Source of the DNA: Amphritea opalescens
GTDB lineage: Bacteria > Pseudomonadota > Gammaproteobacteria > Pseudomonadales > Balneatricaceae
Assembly (NCBI RefSeq): GCF_003957515.1
Contig: NZ_RQXW01000007.1
Span: 124,001-188,000 of the forward strand
DNA length: 64,000 bases
Direction of reading: 5' to 3'
Under the pieces are notes generated by a model. That model was given only the letters and a program-made list of their open reading frames with translations. It was not told where the DNA came from and searched no databases. Below are positions 26,902-35,302 of this stretch, piece after piece (the stretch's first letter is position 1; every line of letters starts with the position of its first letter). The position numbers and the translations under genes were made by a program.

Positions 26902-27841
26902 TGTGAATAAACATTGGTCAGGTGTTAGTGAAGCGGGTTCTTTGCTTGGAATGCGTTTTTTACTGTTGGTTTATCGGCTATTTGGCCGCTGGGGATTTAG
27001 GCTGATTTTATTGCCGGTCATAAGTTATTTTTACCTTACTCGACGACAAGCTAGACAGGCGTCTGCTGAGTATTTGGCACGATTATCAAAGACCTTTCCT
27101 GAATGTGCCAATGCTGGCTTAAGCTCAGTACAGCACTTTTGGTGTTTTGGCGAAATATTGCTGGATAAACTGTTGGTTTGGATGGGGCGTATTCATCGAG
27201 AGGATGTGGTCTTTGCGACCCCCGAGGTTTTTGATGAGGTTGACAGCAGTACCTGCGGAGGTGTGATTCTGGTCTCTCATCTGGGAAATACCGAGGTGTG
27301 TAGTGCACTGGCTCATCAGCTTCCTAATATCAAAATCACTATGCTGGTACATACTCGCCATGCGGTAAAGTTTAATGCGCTGATGCAGCAAACTAATAGT
27401 AATGCTTGTATTAATTTGATGCAGGTGACCGATATGACTCCCGCGACAGCGATGCTTTTATCCGAGCGGGTTGCCGCCGGAGAGTATGTCGTTATTGCTG
27501 CCGACCGTACTCCAGTGAATGGTACAGGCCGTACTTCAATGGTTGATTTTTTAGGTGGCAAAGCCGCTTTTCCACAAGGGGCTTTTATTCTTGCAGGGTT
27601 GTTGGGCTGCCCTGTTTATCTATTGTTTTGCTTAAAACATGAGCAGCAATATCATCTTTATTTGGAATTGTTTGCGACGAAAATTTGTTTTAACCGGCGT
27701 AACCGGAGTGAGCAAATTCAGAGTGCTACGCAGGCTTATGCCAAACGGTTAGAATATTATTGCCAGCTAGCGCCGTTACAGTGGTTTAATTTCTTTCCTT
27801 TTTGGCAAGCGGTGTCGACCGCTGATGATTCCCAGGATTAA
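26894..27841 (+). CDS. LpxL/HtrB-family acyltransferase of the aryl polyene cluster
   Basis: Lipid A-type acyltransferase of 315 residues with an N-terminal membrane anchor (about 20-48). The catalytic HX4E motif is H129-LGNT-E134 in VILVSHLGNTEV, followed by VIAADRTPVNG and FPQGAFILAGLLGCPVY as in LpxL relatives. It would acylate the glycolipid carrying the polyene. It overlaps the glycosyltransferase by eight bases; the two correspond to domains fused in ApeJ of other bacteria. Confidence 0.85.
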   Translation: MSDVNKHWSGVSEAGSLLGMRFLLLVYRLFGRWGFRLILLPVISYFYLTRRQARQASAEYLARLSKTFPECANAGLSSVQHFWCFGEILLDKLLVWMGRIHREDVVFATPEVFDEVDSSTCGGVILVSHLGNTEVCSALAHQLPNIKITMLVHTRHAVKFNALMQQTNSNACINLMQVTDMTPATAMLLSERVAAGEYVVIAADRTPVNGTGRTSMVDFLGGKAAFPQGAFILAGLLGCPVYLLFCLKHEQQYHLYLELFATKICFNRRNRSEQIQSATQAYAKRLEYYCQLAPLQWFNFFPFWQAVSTADDSQD

Positions 27842-27876
27842 TTATCTTATGCAACTAGAGCTGTTAAGGAAGCCGT

Positions 27877-28284
27877 ATGATTGACGCTGAGGTGAGTATT
27901 GAGATTCCGTTTCATGATGTTGATGTGATGCGAGTTGCTTGGCATGGCCATTATGCCAAATATTTGGAAATAGCCCGTTGTGAGTTATTCGAGAAGTTTG
28001 ACTATAACGTTCCACAAATGGAAGCTTCCGGTTATGCGTGGCCGGTGATCGATATGCGCATTCGTTATGCTCAACCGCTACGGTTTAAACAGAAAGTTAG
28101 AGTAAAGGCAACGTTGGTTGAATGGGAACACCGTTTGAAAGTTAATTACCAGATTAGTGATGCCGAAACAGGTAAACGACTGACGAAAGCCTATACCGTA
28201 CAGGTTGCGGTTGATATGAGTAGTGGGGAAATGCTTTATGTGTCGCCAGATGTTGTGTTACAAAAATTGGGATTAGCATTGTGA
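27877..28284 (+). CDS. apeK: Hotdog-fold (4HBT) acyl thioesterase of the aryl polyene cluster
   Basis: Acyl-ACP/CoA thioesterase of the 4-hydroxybenzoyl-CoA thioesterase type, 135 residues. The catalytic segment FHDVDVMRVAWHGHYAKYLE (about 12-31) contains the Asp of the family motif. It may release the polyene or edit stalled chains on the ACPs. The start ATG follows a moderate GGAAG box; its stop overlaps the GTG start of the next gene. Confidence 0.87.
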   Translation: MIDAEVSIEIPFHDVDVMRVAWHGHYAKYLEIARCELFEKFDYNVPQMEASGYAWPVIDMRIRYAQPLRFKQKVRVKATLVEWEHRLKVNYQISDAETGKRLTKAYTVQVAVDMSSGEMLYVSPDVVLQKLGLAL

Positions 28285-28841
28285 TTAGAGGGTGGCTGTT
28301 ATCTGCTTTTATGGTTTTTTCGACTGTCGCTTGGTCTGCAGATTATAAGTTGTTGGAATCACTGACAACGGCTCCAGAAACATTACATGGGCAGTTTACA
28401 CAGGTTAAATTTGTTCAAGCCTTGGATGCTCGGTTTGAGTCTTCGGGGCGTTTTGACTATCAACGAGACCGTTCTATTCGGTGGCATACCCTTAAACCCA
28501 TCGATAATCTATTAACCTTGACGCCTAGGAGTATTTCAAATCAACAAGGGGATACCGTGCTGTCGCGTCTTGATAGTCAGGATAATCCAGTGGTAGCGGT
28601 TTTTAGTGATATCTTTTTTGGTGTCATGACTGCTCAATGGCAAACACTTGCTGATTATTTTGAGATGGATGTTCAAGGGTCAAAGCAACACTGGACTGTG
28701 ACGCTGTCCCCGATTGATCAAAATGTTGCACAGGTGGTCGCGAGGGTCGAACTCAGTGGTGATGAGTTGCTACGAAAGGTGCTGCTGTTTGAAGCGACAG
28801 GGGATCAGACGACCATTATGTTTCTCGATCCACAACCATGA
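28281..28841 (+). CDS. apeL: LolA-like periplasmic carrier of the aryl polyene cluster
   Basis: Secreted protein of 186 residues with signal peptide MIRGWLLSAFMVFSTVAWS and a LolA/LolB-like fold. The segment ETLHGQFTQVKFVQALDARF, then SSGRFDYQRDRSIRWHTLKP, matches the outer-membrane lipoprotein carrier family. In APE systems it probably shuttles the aryl polyene lipid across the periplasm to the outer membrane after export by the MMPL protein encoded next. It starts at GTG 28281, overlapping the thioesterase stop. Confidence 0.85.
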   Translation: MIRGWLLSAFMVFSTVAWSADYKLLESLTTAPETLHGQFTQVKFVQALDARFESSGRFDYQRDRSIRWHTLKPIDNLLTLTPRSISNQQGDTVLSRLDSQDNPVVAVFSDIFFGVMTAQWQTLADYFEMDVQGSKQHWTVTLSPIDQNVAQVVARVELSGDELLRKVLLFEATGDQTTIMFLDPQP

Positions 28842-31153
28842 AACAGCTGTTATACCGAGCGCGTCTGATCGCGCTACTATGGCTCATAATTGTTATCGGA
28901 GTGATTTTAGCGGCACTGAGGCAGGGGCCTGCGTTTGATACCAGTCTGATGGCGCTTCTGCCGACCACCGAACAGCGACCAGAGATTAGTCAAGCGGTCG
29001 AAAAGTTGAGTGCTGACTTTTCGGGGCAGGTGTTGTTAGTGGTTGCTGCAGACGATCGAGATATCGCCCGTCAAGCGGTCGCTGTTGCAGCGCAACGGTT
29101 AGCGGCTTTGTCTGATATTGCCCGTGTCGATTGGCAATTAAATGACACGACTATCATGAGTAATGAGCTTTACCCTTTTCGTTTTAACGTCTTGAGTAAC
29201 ACCGTACGTAATCGACTGTTAGCCGGACAAGGACAGCAGCAATACCAATCGGCTTTGCAGCAATTATTTAGTCCTTTATCGGGGCGCGCTTTAGACCCTA
29301 TTCGAGATCCTTTTGGTCTTTATCATGACCTACAGATGACCCGCCAATCCGCTTTGCAGATAACCTTGGAACAGGGCCTGTTTCGGTTGACGGGTGCTGA
29401 TACGCCCGCTTATCTGATTCGTCTTAGTTTGAATTATGACCCATTCTCATTACCTATTCAGCAACGGGTATTAGGGGTGGTTGACCCTCTTGAGCAAGAA
29501 CTCAACTTGCAAGGTGCTCAGCTTTATCGTTCAGGTTTAGTCTGGCATGCAGCGGCTGGCGCGCAGCAGGCTAAAAATGAGATATCGACGATTGGGTTAG
29601 GGTCGTTAGTCGGTATTGTGCTGTTGATCTTGTTAGTGTTTAAGCGTGTAAACGTACTGGCAGCTGTTCTGCTGCCTATTTTGATCGGTTGCCTGATGGC
29701 GGGTGCGGTGACGTTGTTAACTTTTGGCAGAATCCATCTGATAACACTGGCATTTGGTGCAGGGTTAGTAGGAGTCTCTGTTGACTATGCGTTACATTTT
29801 ATTTGTGAAAGGCAGACGACCGCTGCTGACCGAGTGGTAAAAAAGTTATTTGCTGGTTTGTTTTTAGGGTTGGCTTCAAGTGTTATCGCTTATGCTGCAT
29901 TGGCATTAGCTCCGTTTCCCGGATTACGCCAGATGGCCGTTTTTTCTGTTACGGGGTTAATTGCAGCCTGGTTGACGGTGTTGTTGTGGTTGCCATTGAT
30001 GAACCGTAAAGCATCCTATAAAGCGCTTCCTGCGGCTGTTCTATTAAATCGGTGGCGCATGCGTTATCCACGTTTGGAGTCTCAGCCATTGTTGTTGGCC
30101 TGCATCGTGATTGTCGGGTTGATCAGCGTAGTGATCATAAGCCAGGGGGAGCCTCAAGATGATATTCGATTATTGCAAACCTCTTCCTCTGAGCTTTTGA
30201 ATGAAGATCGTCGGGTACAGCAGTTACTTGGTAATAGTAGCAGCGCCGCGTTTATTCTAGTGACGGGGCAAAGTATTGAAACAGTGTTGCAAAGAGAGGA
30301 AAGGCTGCTGCCTCAGCTTGATGAAATGGTTGAGAGTTCTCAATTACAGGGTTATCAAGCATTGTCGCAAATGCTTCCTTCACTGCAACGACAATCTGAA
30401 AATAGTGACTTAGTGCGCGCTTTATATCGGGAGTATCTACCTAGAGTCGCGACGATACTTCATTTTTCTGAGGAACAACGCCAGAGCGCTAACGAAGCGC
30501 TAAAGCAGCAGTTGAATCAACAATTGACCCCTGCGGACTGGCAGGGATTAGGAACCAGTGAAGGCTGGCGTCAATTACTCATCAGTGATACGCCTGGAGA
30601 AGCAGCGAGCGTTATTCGTTTGAAGGGGCTGAGTTCCGACTTAAAAAGTCAGTTAAACGAATTAGTTAATAGTGAACCAGGGATTTATTGGGTTGATCGT
30701 GTTGCCAGTATTAGTGATCTGCTATCGGATTATCGGCAGCAGATTATTCAGTGGCTGCTATTGGCTTATGGTTTGGTTGTGCTACTTCTGGCAATACGTT
30801 ATCGGTATGATTTATGGCGTATTATTTTGCCACCATTATTAGCGTCATTACTGACTTTTGCGGCATTAATACTTAATGATGGTGGCTACAATCTATTTAA
30901 CCTTATCGCATTAATGTTGGTATTAGGTATCGGCCTAGATATGGGTATTTTTCTCTATGAGGCGGCAGATAATAATCATACTTGGTTAGCTGTCAGTCTA
31001 TCGGCTATCACCAGCTTATTGGCGTTTGGTTTATTAACCTTCAGTAAAACCCCTGTCCTTTATCATTTTGGCATTATTGTGTTGCCCGGGCTCTGTTTGG
31101 TCTGGCTGATTGCACCGTTGATGCGTAAGTTACAACCGGAGATTGAAGAATGA
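28838..31153 (+). CDS. apeM: MMPL/RND-type exporter of the aryl polyene cluster
   Basis: Inner-membrane exporter of 771 residues with two RND halves: one membrane segment near 8-30, a periplasmic domain (about 35-245), five spans (about 250-390), a span near 415, a second periplasmic domain (about 440-640) and five spans (about 645-765). The segment LVGVSVDYALHF in the first half and GIGLDMGIFLYEA in the second carry the in-membrane Asp residues expected for proton coupling. It would move the aryl polyene lipid or intermediate out of the inner membrane. It overlaps both neighbours by four bases. Confidence 0.9.
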   Translation: MKQLLYRARLIALLWLIIVIGVILAALRQGPAFDTSLMALLPTTEQRPEISQAVEKLSADFSGQVLLVVAADDRDIARQAVAVAAQRLAALSDIARVDWQLNDTTIMSNELYPFRFNVLSNTVRNRLLAGQGQQQYQSALQQLFSPLSGRALDPIRDPFGLYHDLQMTRQSALQITLEQGLFRLTGADTPAYLIRLSLNYDPFSLPIQQRVLGVVDPLEQELNLQGAQLYRSGLVWHAAAGAQQAKNEISTIGLGSLVGIVLLILLVFKRVNVLAAVLLPILIGCLMAGAVTLLTFGRIHLITLAFGAGLVGVSVDYALHFICERQTTAADRVVKKLFAGLFLGLASSVIAYAALALAPFPGLRQMAVFSVTGLIAAWLTVLLWLPLMNRKASYKALPAAVLLNRWRMRYPRLESQPLLLACIVIVGLISVVIISQGEPQDDIRLLQTSSSELLNEDRRVQQLLGNSSSAAFILVTGQSIETVLQREERLLPQLDEMVESSQLQGYQALSQMLPSLQRQSENSDLVRALYREYLPRVATILHFSEEQRQSANEALKQQLNQQLTPADWQGLGTSEGWRQLLISDTPGEAASVIRLKGLSSDLKSQLNELVNSEPGIYWVDRVASISDLLSDYRQQIIQWLLLAYGLVVLLLAIRYRYDLWRIILPPLLASLLTFAALILNDGGYNLFNLIALMLVLGIGLDMGIFLYEAADNNHTWLAVSLSAITSLLAFGLLTFSKTPVLYHFGIIVLPGLCLVWLIAPLMRKLQPEIEE

Positions 31154-32382
31154 CTGTTTCACAAGGATGTTACGACATCGTAGTTATTGGTGCAGGACCA
31201 TCTGGAGCAGTGGCCTCATCATTACTGGCGGATTATGGTTACAACGTTCTCGTGTTAGAGAAAGAACACTTTCCGCGATTTTCAATCGGTGAGAGTCTGT
31301 TACCACAAAGTATGGAGTTTCTTGAGCGTGCAGGGATGCTGCAAGCAGTGATTGAGGCTGGGTTTCAGTATAAAAATGGCGCCGCATTTTCTCGTGGGAG
31401 TGAGTATGATTGTTTTGATTTTCGTCAGAAATTTAGCTCGGGTTGGGGAACGACCTACCAAGTACAGCGCGAGCGTTTTGATAAAATTTTAGCTGACTGT
31501 GCCAGTGCGCATGGTGTTGATGTGCGTTACGGCCAAACAGTTGTAGCTATCAACTCGACAACAGAAGGGGTGCAGGTCGATGTTGCATCTCAAGACGGTT
31601 CTCTCTTTCAAGTTAAAGCTAAGTTTATTCTTGATGGTAGTGGTTTTGGGCGAGTTTTACCGCGGCTAATGCAGTTAGAAAAAGCATCAACGCTTGCGTC
31701 AAGAGTGTCGTTGTTTACCCATGTTGCAGATAATATTAGTGATAGCGGTTTTGATCGAAATAAAATATTGATTACAGTTCACCCAGATCATCCCGCGGTT
31801 TGGTATTGGTTGATCCCTTTCAGTAACGGTAGAGCGTCGGTTGGTGTGGTATTGCCAAGAGAGTTGTTTTCCACAATCGATGGTTCTGAAAGTGAAATAC
31901 TGCAGCGTTTTATTGCTGAAAGCGCTATGTTAAATGACTTTCTGGTAAATGCAGAGTTTGATACCCGTGTTGGTATTATCGATGGCTACTCCTGTGATGT
32001 TGAAAGTCTTTACGGTGATAACTTTACCTTGTTAGGTAATGCAGGAGAGTTTCTTGATCCCGTTTTTTCCTCTGGAGTCACTATTGCGTTGAAGTCAGCA
32101 TCTTTGGCTGCAGATGTGGTGCATCGTCAGTTACAGGGGCTTGAACCTGATTGGCAAACCGAGTATTCAGATCCTCTTATGCAAGGGGTCAATACTTTCA
32201 GAGCCTTTGTCGAAGGTTGGTACGATGGTCGATTACAGGATGTTATTTTTGCAACGGATAAGAGTGATCAGGTTAAAGATATGATTAGTTCTATTCTGGC
32301 TGGGTACGCATGGGATATTAAAAACCCCTATGTTCGAGTGCCTAGCCGTTTGACCACCTTGGCGGAATTATGTCGACAATAA
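31150..32382 (+). CDS. FAD-dependent oxidoreductase with flavin-halogenase motifs, aryl polyene cluster
   Basis: Flavoprotein of 410 residues. The FAD dinucleotide motif is GAGPSG (14-19), followed by FSIGESLLPQ (44-53). Two features match flavin-dependent halogenases: a WxWxIP motif (W218-Y-W-L-I-P223) and a lysine K75 in FQYKNGAAF at the place of the halogenase catalytic lysine. The geranylgeranyl-reductase/monooxygenase relatives share the first motif, so halogenation is likely but unproven. It is inserted between the exporter and the DUF3261 lipoprotein genes. Halogenated aryl polyenes are known (xanthomonadins are brominated), which makes ring halogenation in seawater plausible here. It overlaps the exporter by four bases and the next gene by 13. 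Confidence 0.8.
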   Translation: MTVSQGCYDIVVIGAGPSGAVASSLLADYGYNVLVLEKEHFPRFSIGESLLPQSMEFLERAGMLQAVIEAGFQYKNGAAFSRGSEYDCFDFRQKFSSGWGTTYQVQRERFDKILADCASAHGVDVRYGQTVVAINSTTEGVQVDVASQDGSLFQVKAKFILDGSGFGRVLPRLMQLEKASTLASRVSLFTHVADNISDSGFDRNKILITVHPDHPAVWYWLIPFSNGRASVGVVLPRELFSTIDGSESEILQRFIAESAMLNDFLVNAEFDTRVGIIDGYSCDVESLYGDNFTLLGNAGEFLDPVFSSGVTIALKSASLAADVVHRQLQGLEPDWQTEYSDPLMQGVNTFRAFVEGWYDGRLQDVIFATDKSDQVKDMISSILAGYAWDIKNPYVRVPSRLTTLAELCRQ

Positions 32383-32966
32383 CGAAGCTATCCATGTCTA
32401 TGTTAAATCTTCATAGGGGATTACGTAGCGCGAGCTTGTCGGTGTGCGTGCTGTTGTTGATGACCGGGTGCAGTGTCTTTAGTCCAAGTGAGCGCCCCGC
32501 GGAGATGGTATTACTACAGCCTGCTGACGGGCCACTTCCGGTATTGCTAACGCAGCGAGTGTCGTTAAATAAGTGGGGGCAGCAACAGCAGTTTATTGCG
32601 ATCGGTCGGTTTACTTATCAACAGACAAAACTCGTTGCTCTTTTACCAACAGGGCAGCAGTTGCTCTATCTTGAATTTGATGGAGAGGAGCTAACGCAAC
32701 GTACTGCTCCCTCGGTTGAGCTACCAGGTAAAGAGATCTTGGCGTTGATTCAGTTCGCACTGTGGTCGGACGAGGCTCTACATAATAGCTATCGCCCTGA
32801 ACAGGGCTGGGCCTTAGAATTAACCGATCGGCGACGACAGTTGCTCTATAACGATAAAGTTTTGCTGGATGTTCTATATGCTAAGCAGCAGGTGATCATC
32901 GATAATCAATTGAAAGGATATCAGGTGATGATTGAGACTCTTGAACAGAAGGATCTGACACCTTGA
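32370..32966 (+). CDS. DUF3261 lipoprotein of the aryl polyene cluster
   Basis: Putative lipoprotein of 198 residues: the N-terminal hydrophobic segment ends in the lipobox LLLMTGC (lipidated C34). The mature part (LTQRVSLNKWGQQQQFIAIGRF, LVALLPTGQQLLYLEFDGEEL) fits the DUF3261 family found in APE clusters and may act with the LolA-like carrier as an outer-membrane acceptor (inference by analogy to LolB). Residue +2 of the mature lipoprotein is Ser, which favours outer-membrane sorting. It overlaps both neighbours. Confidence 0.82.
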   Translation: MSTITKLSMSMLNLHRGLRSASLSVCVLLLMTGCSVFSPSERPAEMVLLQPADGPLPVLLTQRVSLNKWGQQQQFIAIGRFTYQQTKLVALLPTGQQLLYLEFDGEELTQRTAPSVELPGKEILALIQFALWSDEALHNSYRPEQGWALELTDRRRQLLYNDKVLLDVLYAKQQVIIDNQLKGYQVMIETLEQKDLTP

Positions 32967-34138
32967 AACGATGTTACCTTAATGCGATGGCAACACTCAG
33001 TGCGATGGGTAATTCGTCTGAACAGGTCTGTAAGGTCCTTAAATCGGGCCAGTCGAGATTAACTCAAACAGACCGGTTTAGCTTAGGTCGATCGCTCCCT
33101 TTGGGTTTGTACGAGGGTAAATTACCCGATATTTCGTTTGTCGAGCCTAAATGGCAGAGTCGGAATAATCGTTTTGCCCTAGCGGCGATATGCCAGATGC
33201 GTAATGAAATTGATGCTGCCGTTCGACGCTATGGGGCCAGTCGAGTTGGGGTCGTTATCGGAACATCTACCTCGGGTATTGGCGATAGCGAAAATTTTCT
33301 TATTCAGCGGGCTAAAAGCGGACAGGTACCCGAGGGATATGATTATGGCCTGCAGGAGATGGGCGCCACTGCAGCCTTTGTGGCAAAGCAGCTGAATGTA
33401 AGTGGACCGGTATTTGGCATTTCTACGGCATGTTCTTCTGGCAGTAAAGCGCTTGCTTCTGCTCGGCGACTATTGCGGTCAGGTATTTGTGATGCCGTGA
33501 TTGCAGGGGGGGTTGATACCCTTTGTCACCTGACAGTACAGGGTTTTTCTGCGCTAGAAGCGGTGAGTGAGCAGCCTTGTAATCCGTTTAGTCGTCACCG
33601 TAATGGTATTAATATCGGAGAAGCTGCCGCTCTGTTTCTAGTAACAGGCGAGGCGCAAGGCGTTGAGCTAATTGGGGTTGGGGAAAGTTCTGATGCCCAT
33701 CATATTTCTGCTCCAGACCCTACCGGAGCAGGAGCTGTGAGATGTATGTCTGCGGCGTTAGACGATGCTGGTATTACTGCAGAAAAGATTAGTTATATCA
33801 ACCTCCATGGTACGGCGACAGCTTTGAATGATCAGATGGAAGCGCGTGCGGTTGATGAGGTGTTTGGGGCAGAGGTGCATTGCAGTTCCACAAAGCCGTT
33901 TACGGGGCATACATTAGGGGCCGCAGGTGCGCTTGAGGCGGCGATTTGTTGTTTGGCATTAGAAGAAGGGTTTATGCCTGTGCATCATTGGGATGGCGCT
34001 TTCGATCCTGAATTACCCATGATTAATCTTGTGGCCGAGCCAAACACCGGTCAGGTGCCAAAGTATATGCTGAGTAATTCCTTCGCTTTTGGTGGTAATA
34101 ATATATCTCTGATATTAAGGAGAAGTAATGAAGTCTGA
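32963..34138 (+). CDS. apeO: Ketosynthase ApeO-like (aryl polyene chain extension)
   Basis: Beta-ketoacyl-ACP synthase of 391 residues with a complete catalytic set: C157 in STACSSGS, H282 in LHGTATALND and H316 in PFTGHTLGAAGA. It should catalyse decarboxylative condensation with malonyl-ACP, working with the ApeC-like factor encoded at the start of the operon. The start is TTG at 32963, overlapping the previous stop by four bases. The sequence is FabB/FabF-like but diverges from housekeeping enzymes. Confidence 0.9.
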   Translation: MKRCYLNAMATLSAMGNSSEQVCKVLKSGQSRLTQTDRFSLGRSLPLGLYEGKLPDISFVEPKWQSRNNRFALAAICQMRNEIDAAVRRYGASRVGVVIGTSTSGIGDSENFLIQRAKSGQVPEGYDYGLQEMGATAAFVAKQLNVSGPVFGISTACSSGSKALASARRLLRSGICDAVIAGGVDTLCHLTVQGFSALEAVSEQPCNPFSRHRNGINIGEAAALFLVTGEAQGVELIGVGESSDAHHISAPDPTGAGAVRCMSAALDDAGITAEKISYINLHGTATALNDQMEARAVDEVFGAEVHCSSTKPFTGHTLGAAGALEAAICCLALEEGFMPVHHWDGAFDPELPMINLVAEPNTGQVPKYMLSNSFAFGGNNISLILRRSNEV

Positions 34139-34580
34139 ATATCAGGTAGCTGACTTAGTACCTCACTCTGGGCAGATGAGTTTGTTAACCGAAATAACAG
34201 GTTACGGAGACGATTGGTTGACGGCTCAGGTTACTATCAATGAAAACTCCATCTTTGCTGATGCCAGAGGTGTGCCTTCTTGGGTTGGTCTTGAATACCT
34301 GGCTCAGGCAATAGGAGCCTTCGCAGGATTGCAGGAAAGACTTAAAGGCGAAGCGCCAAAACTGGGTTTTTTATTGGGTACTCGTAAATATATTTGTAGT
34401 AAAGACTACTTTGTTCAGGGTGACCAACTGGTATTAAAAGTCATTCGGAATATGCAAGCTGAGAATGGATTGAGCGCCTTTGAGTGCCACCTGCAAGGGA
34501 GTGATGTTACTGCTAGCGCCAGTCTAAACGTCTTTCAGCCTGAGGACGGGGAACAGTTTTTAAAGGATGCGAGTGAATGA
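34128..34580 (+). CDS. apeP: ApeP-like 3-hydroxyacyl-ACP dehydratase
   Basis: Hotdog-fold dehydratase of 150 residues, expected to dehydrate 3-hydroxyacyl-ACP during polyene building. H13 in VPHSGQMSLL and E56 in WVGLEYLAQAIGA are the likely catalytic pair. In APE pathways ApeP acts together with ApeI, which here is the C-terminal domain of the 24462-26156 protein. AAGGAGAAG precedes the ATG, within the end of the ketosynthase gene. Confidence 0.87.
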   Translation: MKSEYQVADLVPHSGQMSLLTEITGYGDDWLTAQVTINENSIFADARGVPSWVGLEYLAQAIGAFAGLQERLKGEAPKLGFLLGTRKYICSKDYFVQGDQLVLKVIRNMQAENGLSAFECHLQGSDVTASASLNVFQPEDGEQFLKDASE

Positions 34581-35302
34581 AAGGTACAGTATTGGTAACA
34601 GGCTCAAGTCGGGGTATTGGTAAAGGAATAGCACTGAGGCTTGCTCGGGATGGTTATGATATCGTGCTACATTGTCGAACTAAGCGAGAAGAAGCTGAAC
34701 AGGTGGCGGCGCAAATACGAGATATCGGGCAGCAGGTAAGAATCTTGCAGTTTGATATTGCCGACCGAGACCAAACTCGAGAAGTTTTAGAGCAAGATAC
34801 CGAGTCATTTGGTGCTTACTACGGTGTTGTGTGCAATGCAGGTGTCGCCCGTGATAATGCTTTTCCTGCTATCCCTGGTGATGAATGGGATGAAGTGCTG
34901 AGAACTAACTTAGATGGTTTTTATAATGTTCTTCATCCGGTCATTATGTCGATGATACGGCGACGTAAACCCGGTCGAATTGTCACGCTATCATCGGTTT
35001 CTGGTGAAATGGGTAATCGTGGCCAGGTGAATTATAGTGCGGCAAAGGCAGGCATCATTGGCGCGACAAAAGCGTTGGCTGTCGAATTGGCAAAGCGGAA
35101 AATTACCGTTAACTGTGTTGCGCCGGGTTTAATTGAAACTGAAATGACCGAACAGTTGGTATTGGATGAGGCAATGAAGATGATTCCGATGCAGCGCGTT
35201 GGTAGTGTCAATGAAGTGGCCGGGACTGTTAGTTTCCTTATGTCTGATGATGCTGGGTATATTACCCGACAGGTGATTTCGGTAAATGGTGGAATGTATT
35301 GA
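34577..35302 (+). CDS. apeQ: ApeQ-like 3-ketoacyl-ACP reductase (FabG type)
   Basis: Short-chain dehydrogenase/reductase of 241 residues reducing 3-ketoacyl-ACP with NADPH in each polyene elongation round. The cofactor motif is TGSSRGIGKG (8-17), with NAG at 87-89, and the catalytic set N111, S140, Y153, K157 (TLSSVSG, NYSAAKAG). It overlaps the dehydratase gene by four bases and the following ketosynthase by one. A second FabG-like enzyme, encoded at 37996-38757 outside the operon, is clearly different. Confidence 0.92.
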   Translation: MKGTVLVTGSSRGIGKGIALRLARDGYDIVLHCRTKREEAEQVAAQIRDIGQQVRILQFDIADRDQTREVLEQDTESFGAYYGVVCNAGVARDNAFPAIPGDEWDEVLRTNLDGFYNVLHPVIMSMIRRRKPGRIVTLSSVSGEMGNRGQVNYSAAKAGIIGATKALAVELAKRKITVNCVAPGLIETEMTEQLVLDEAMKMIPMQRVGSVNEVAGTVSFLMSDDAGYITRQVISVNGGMY

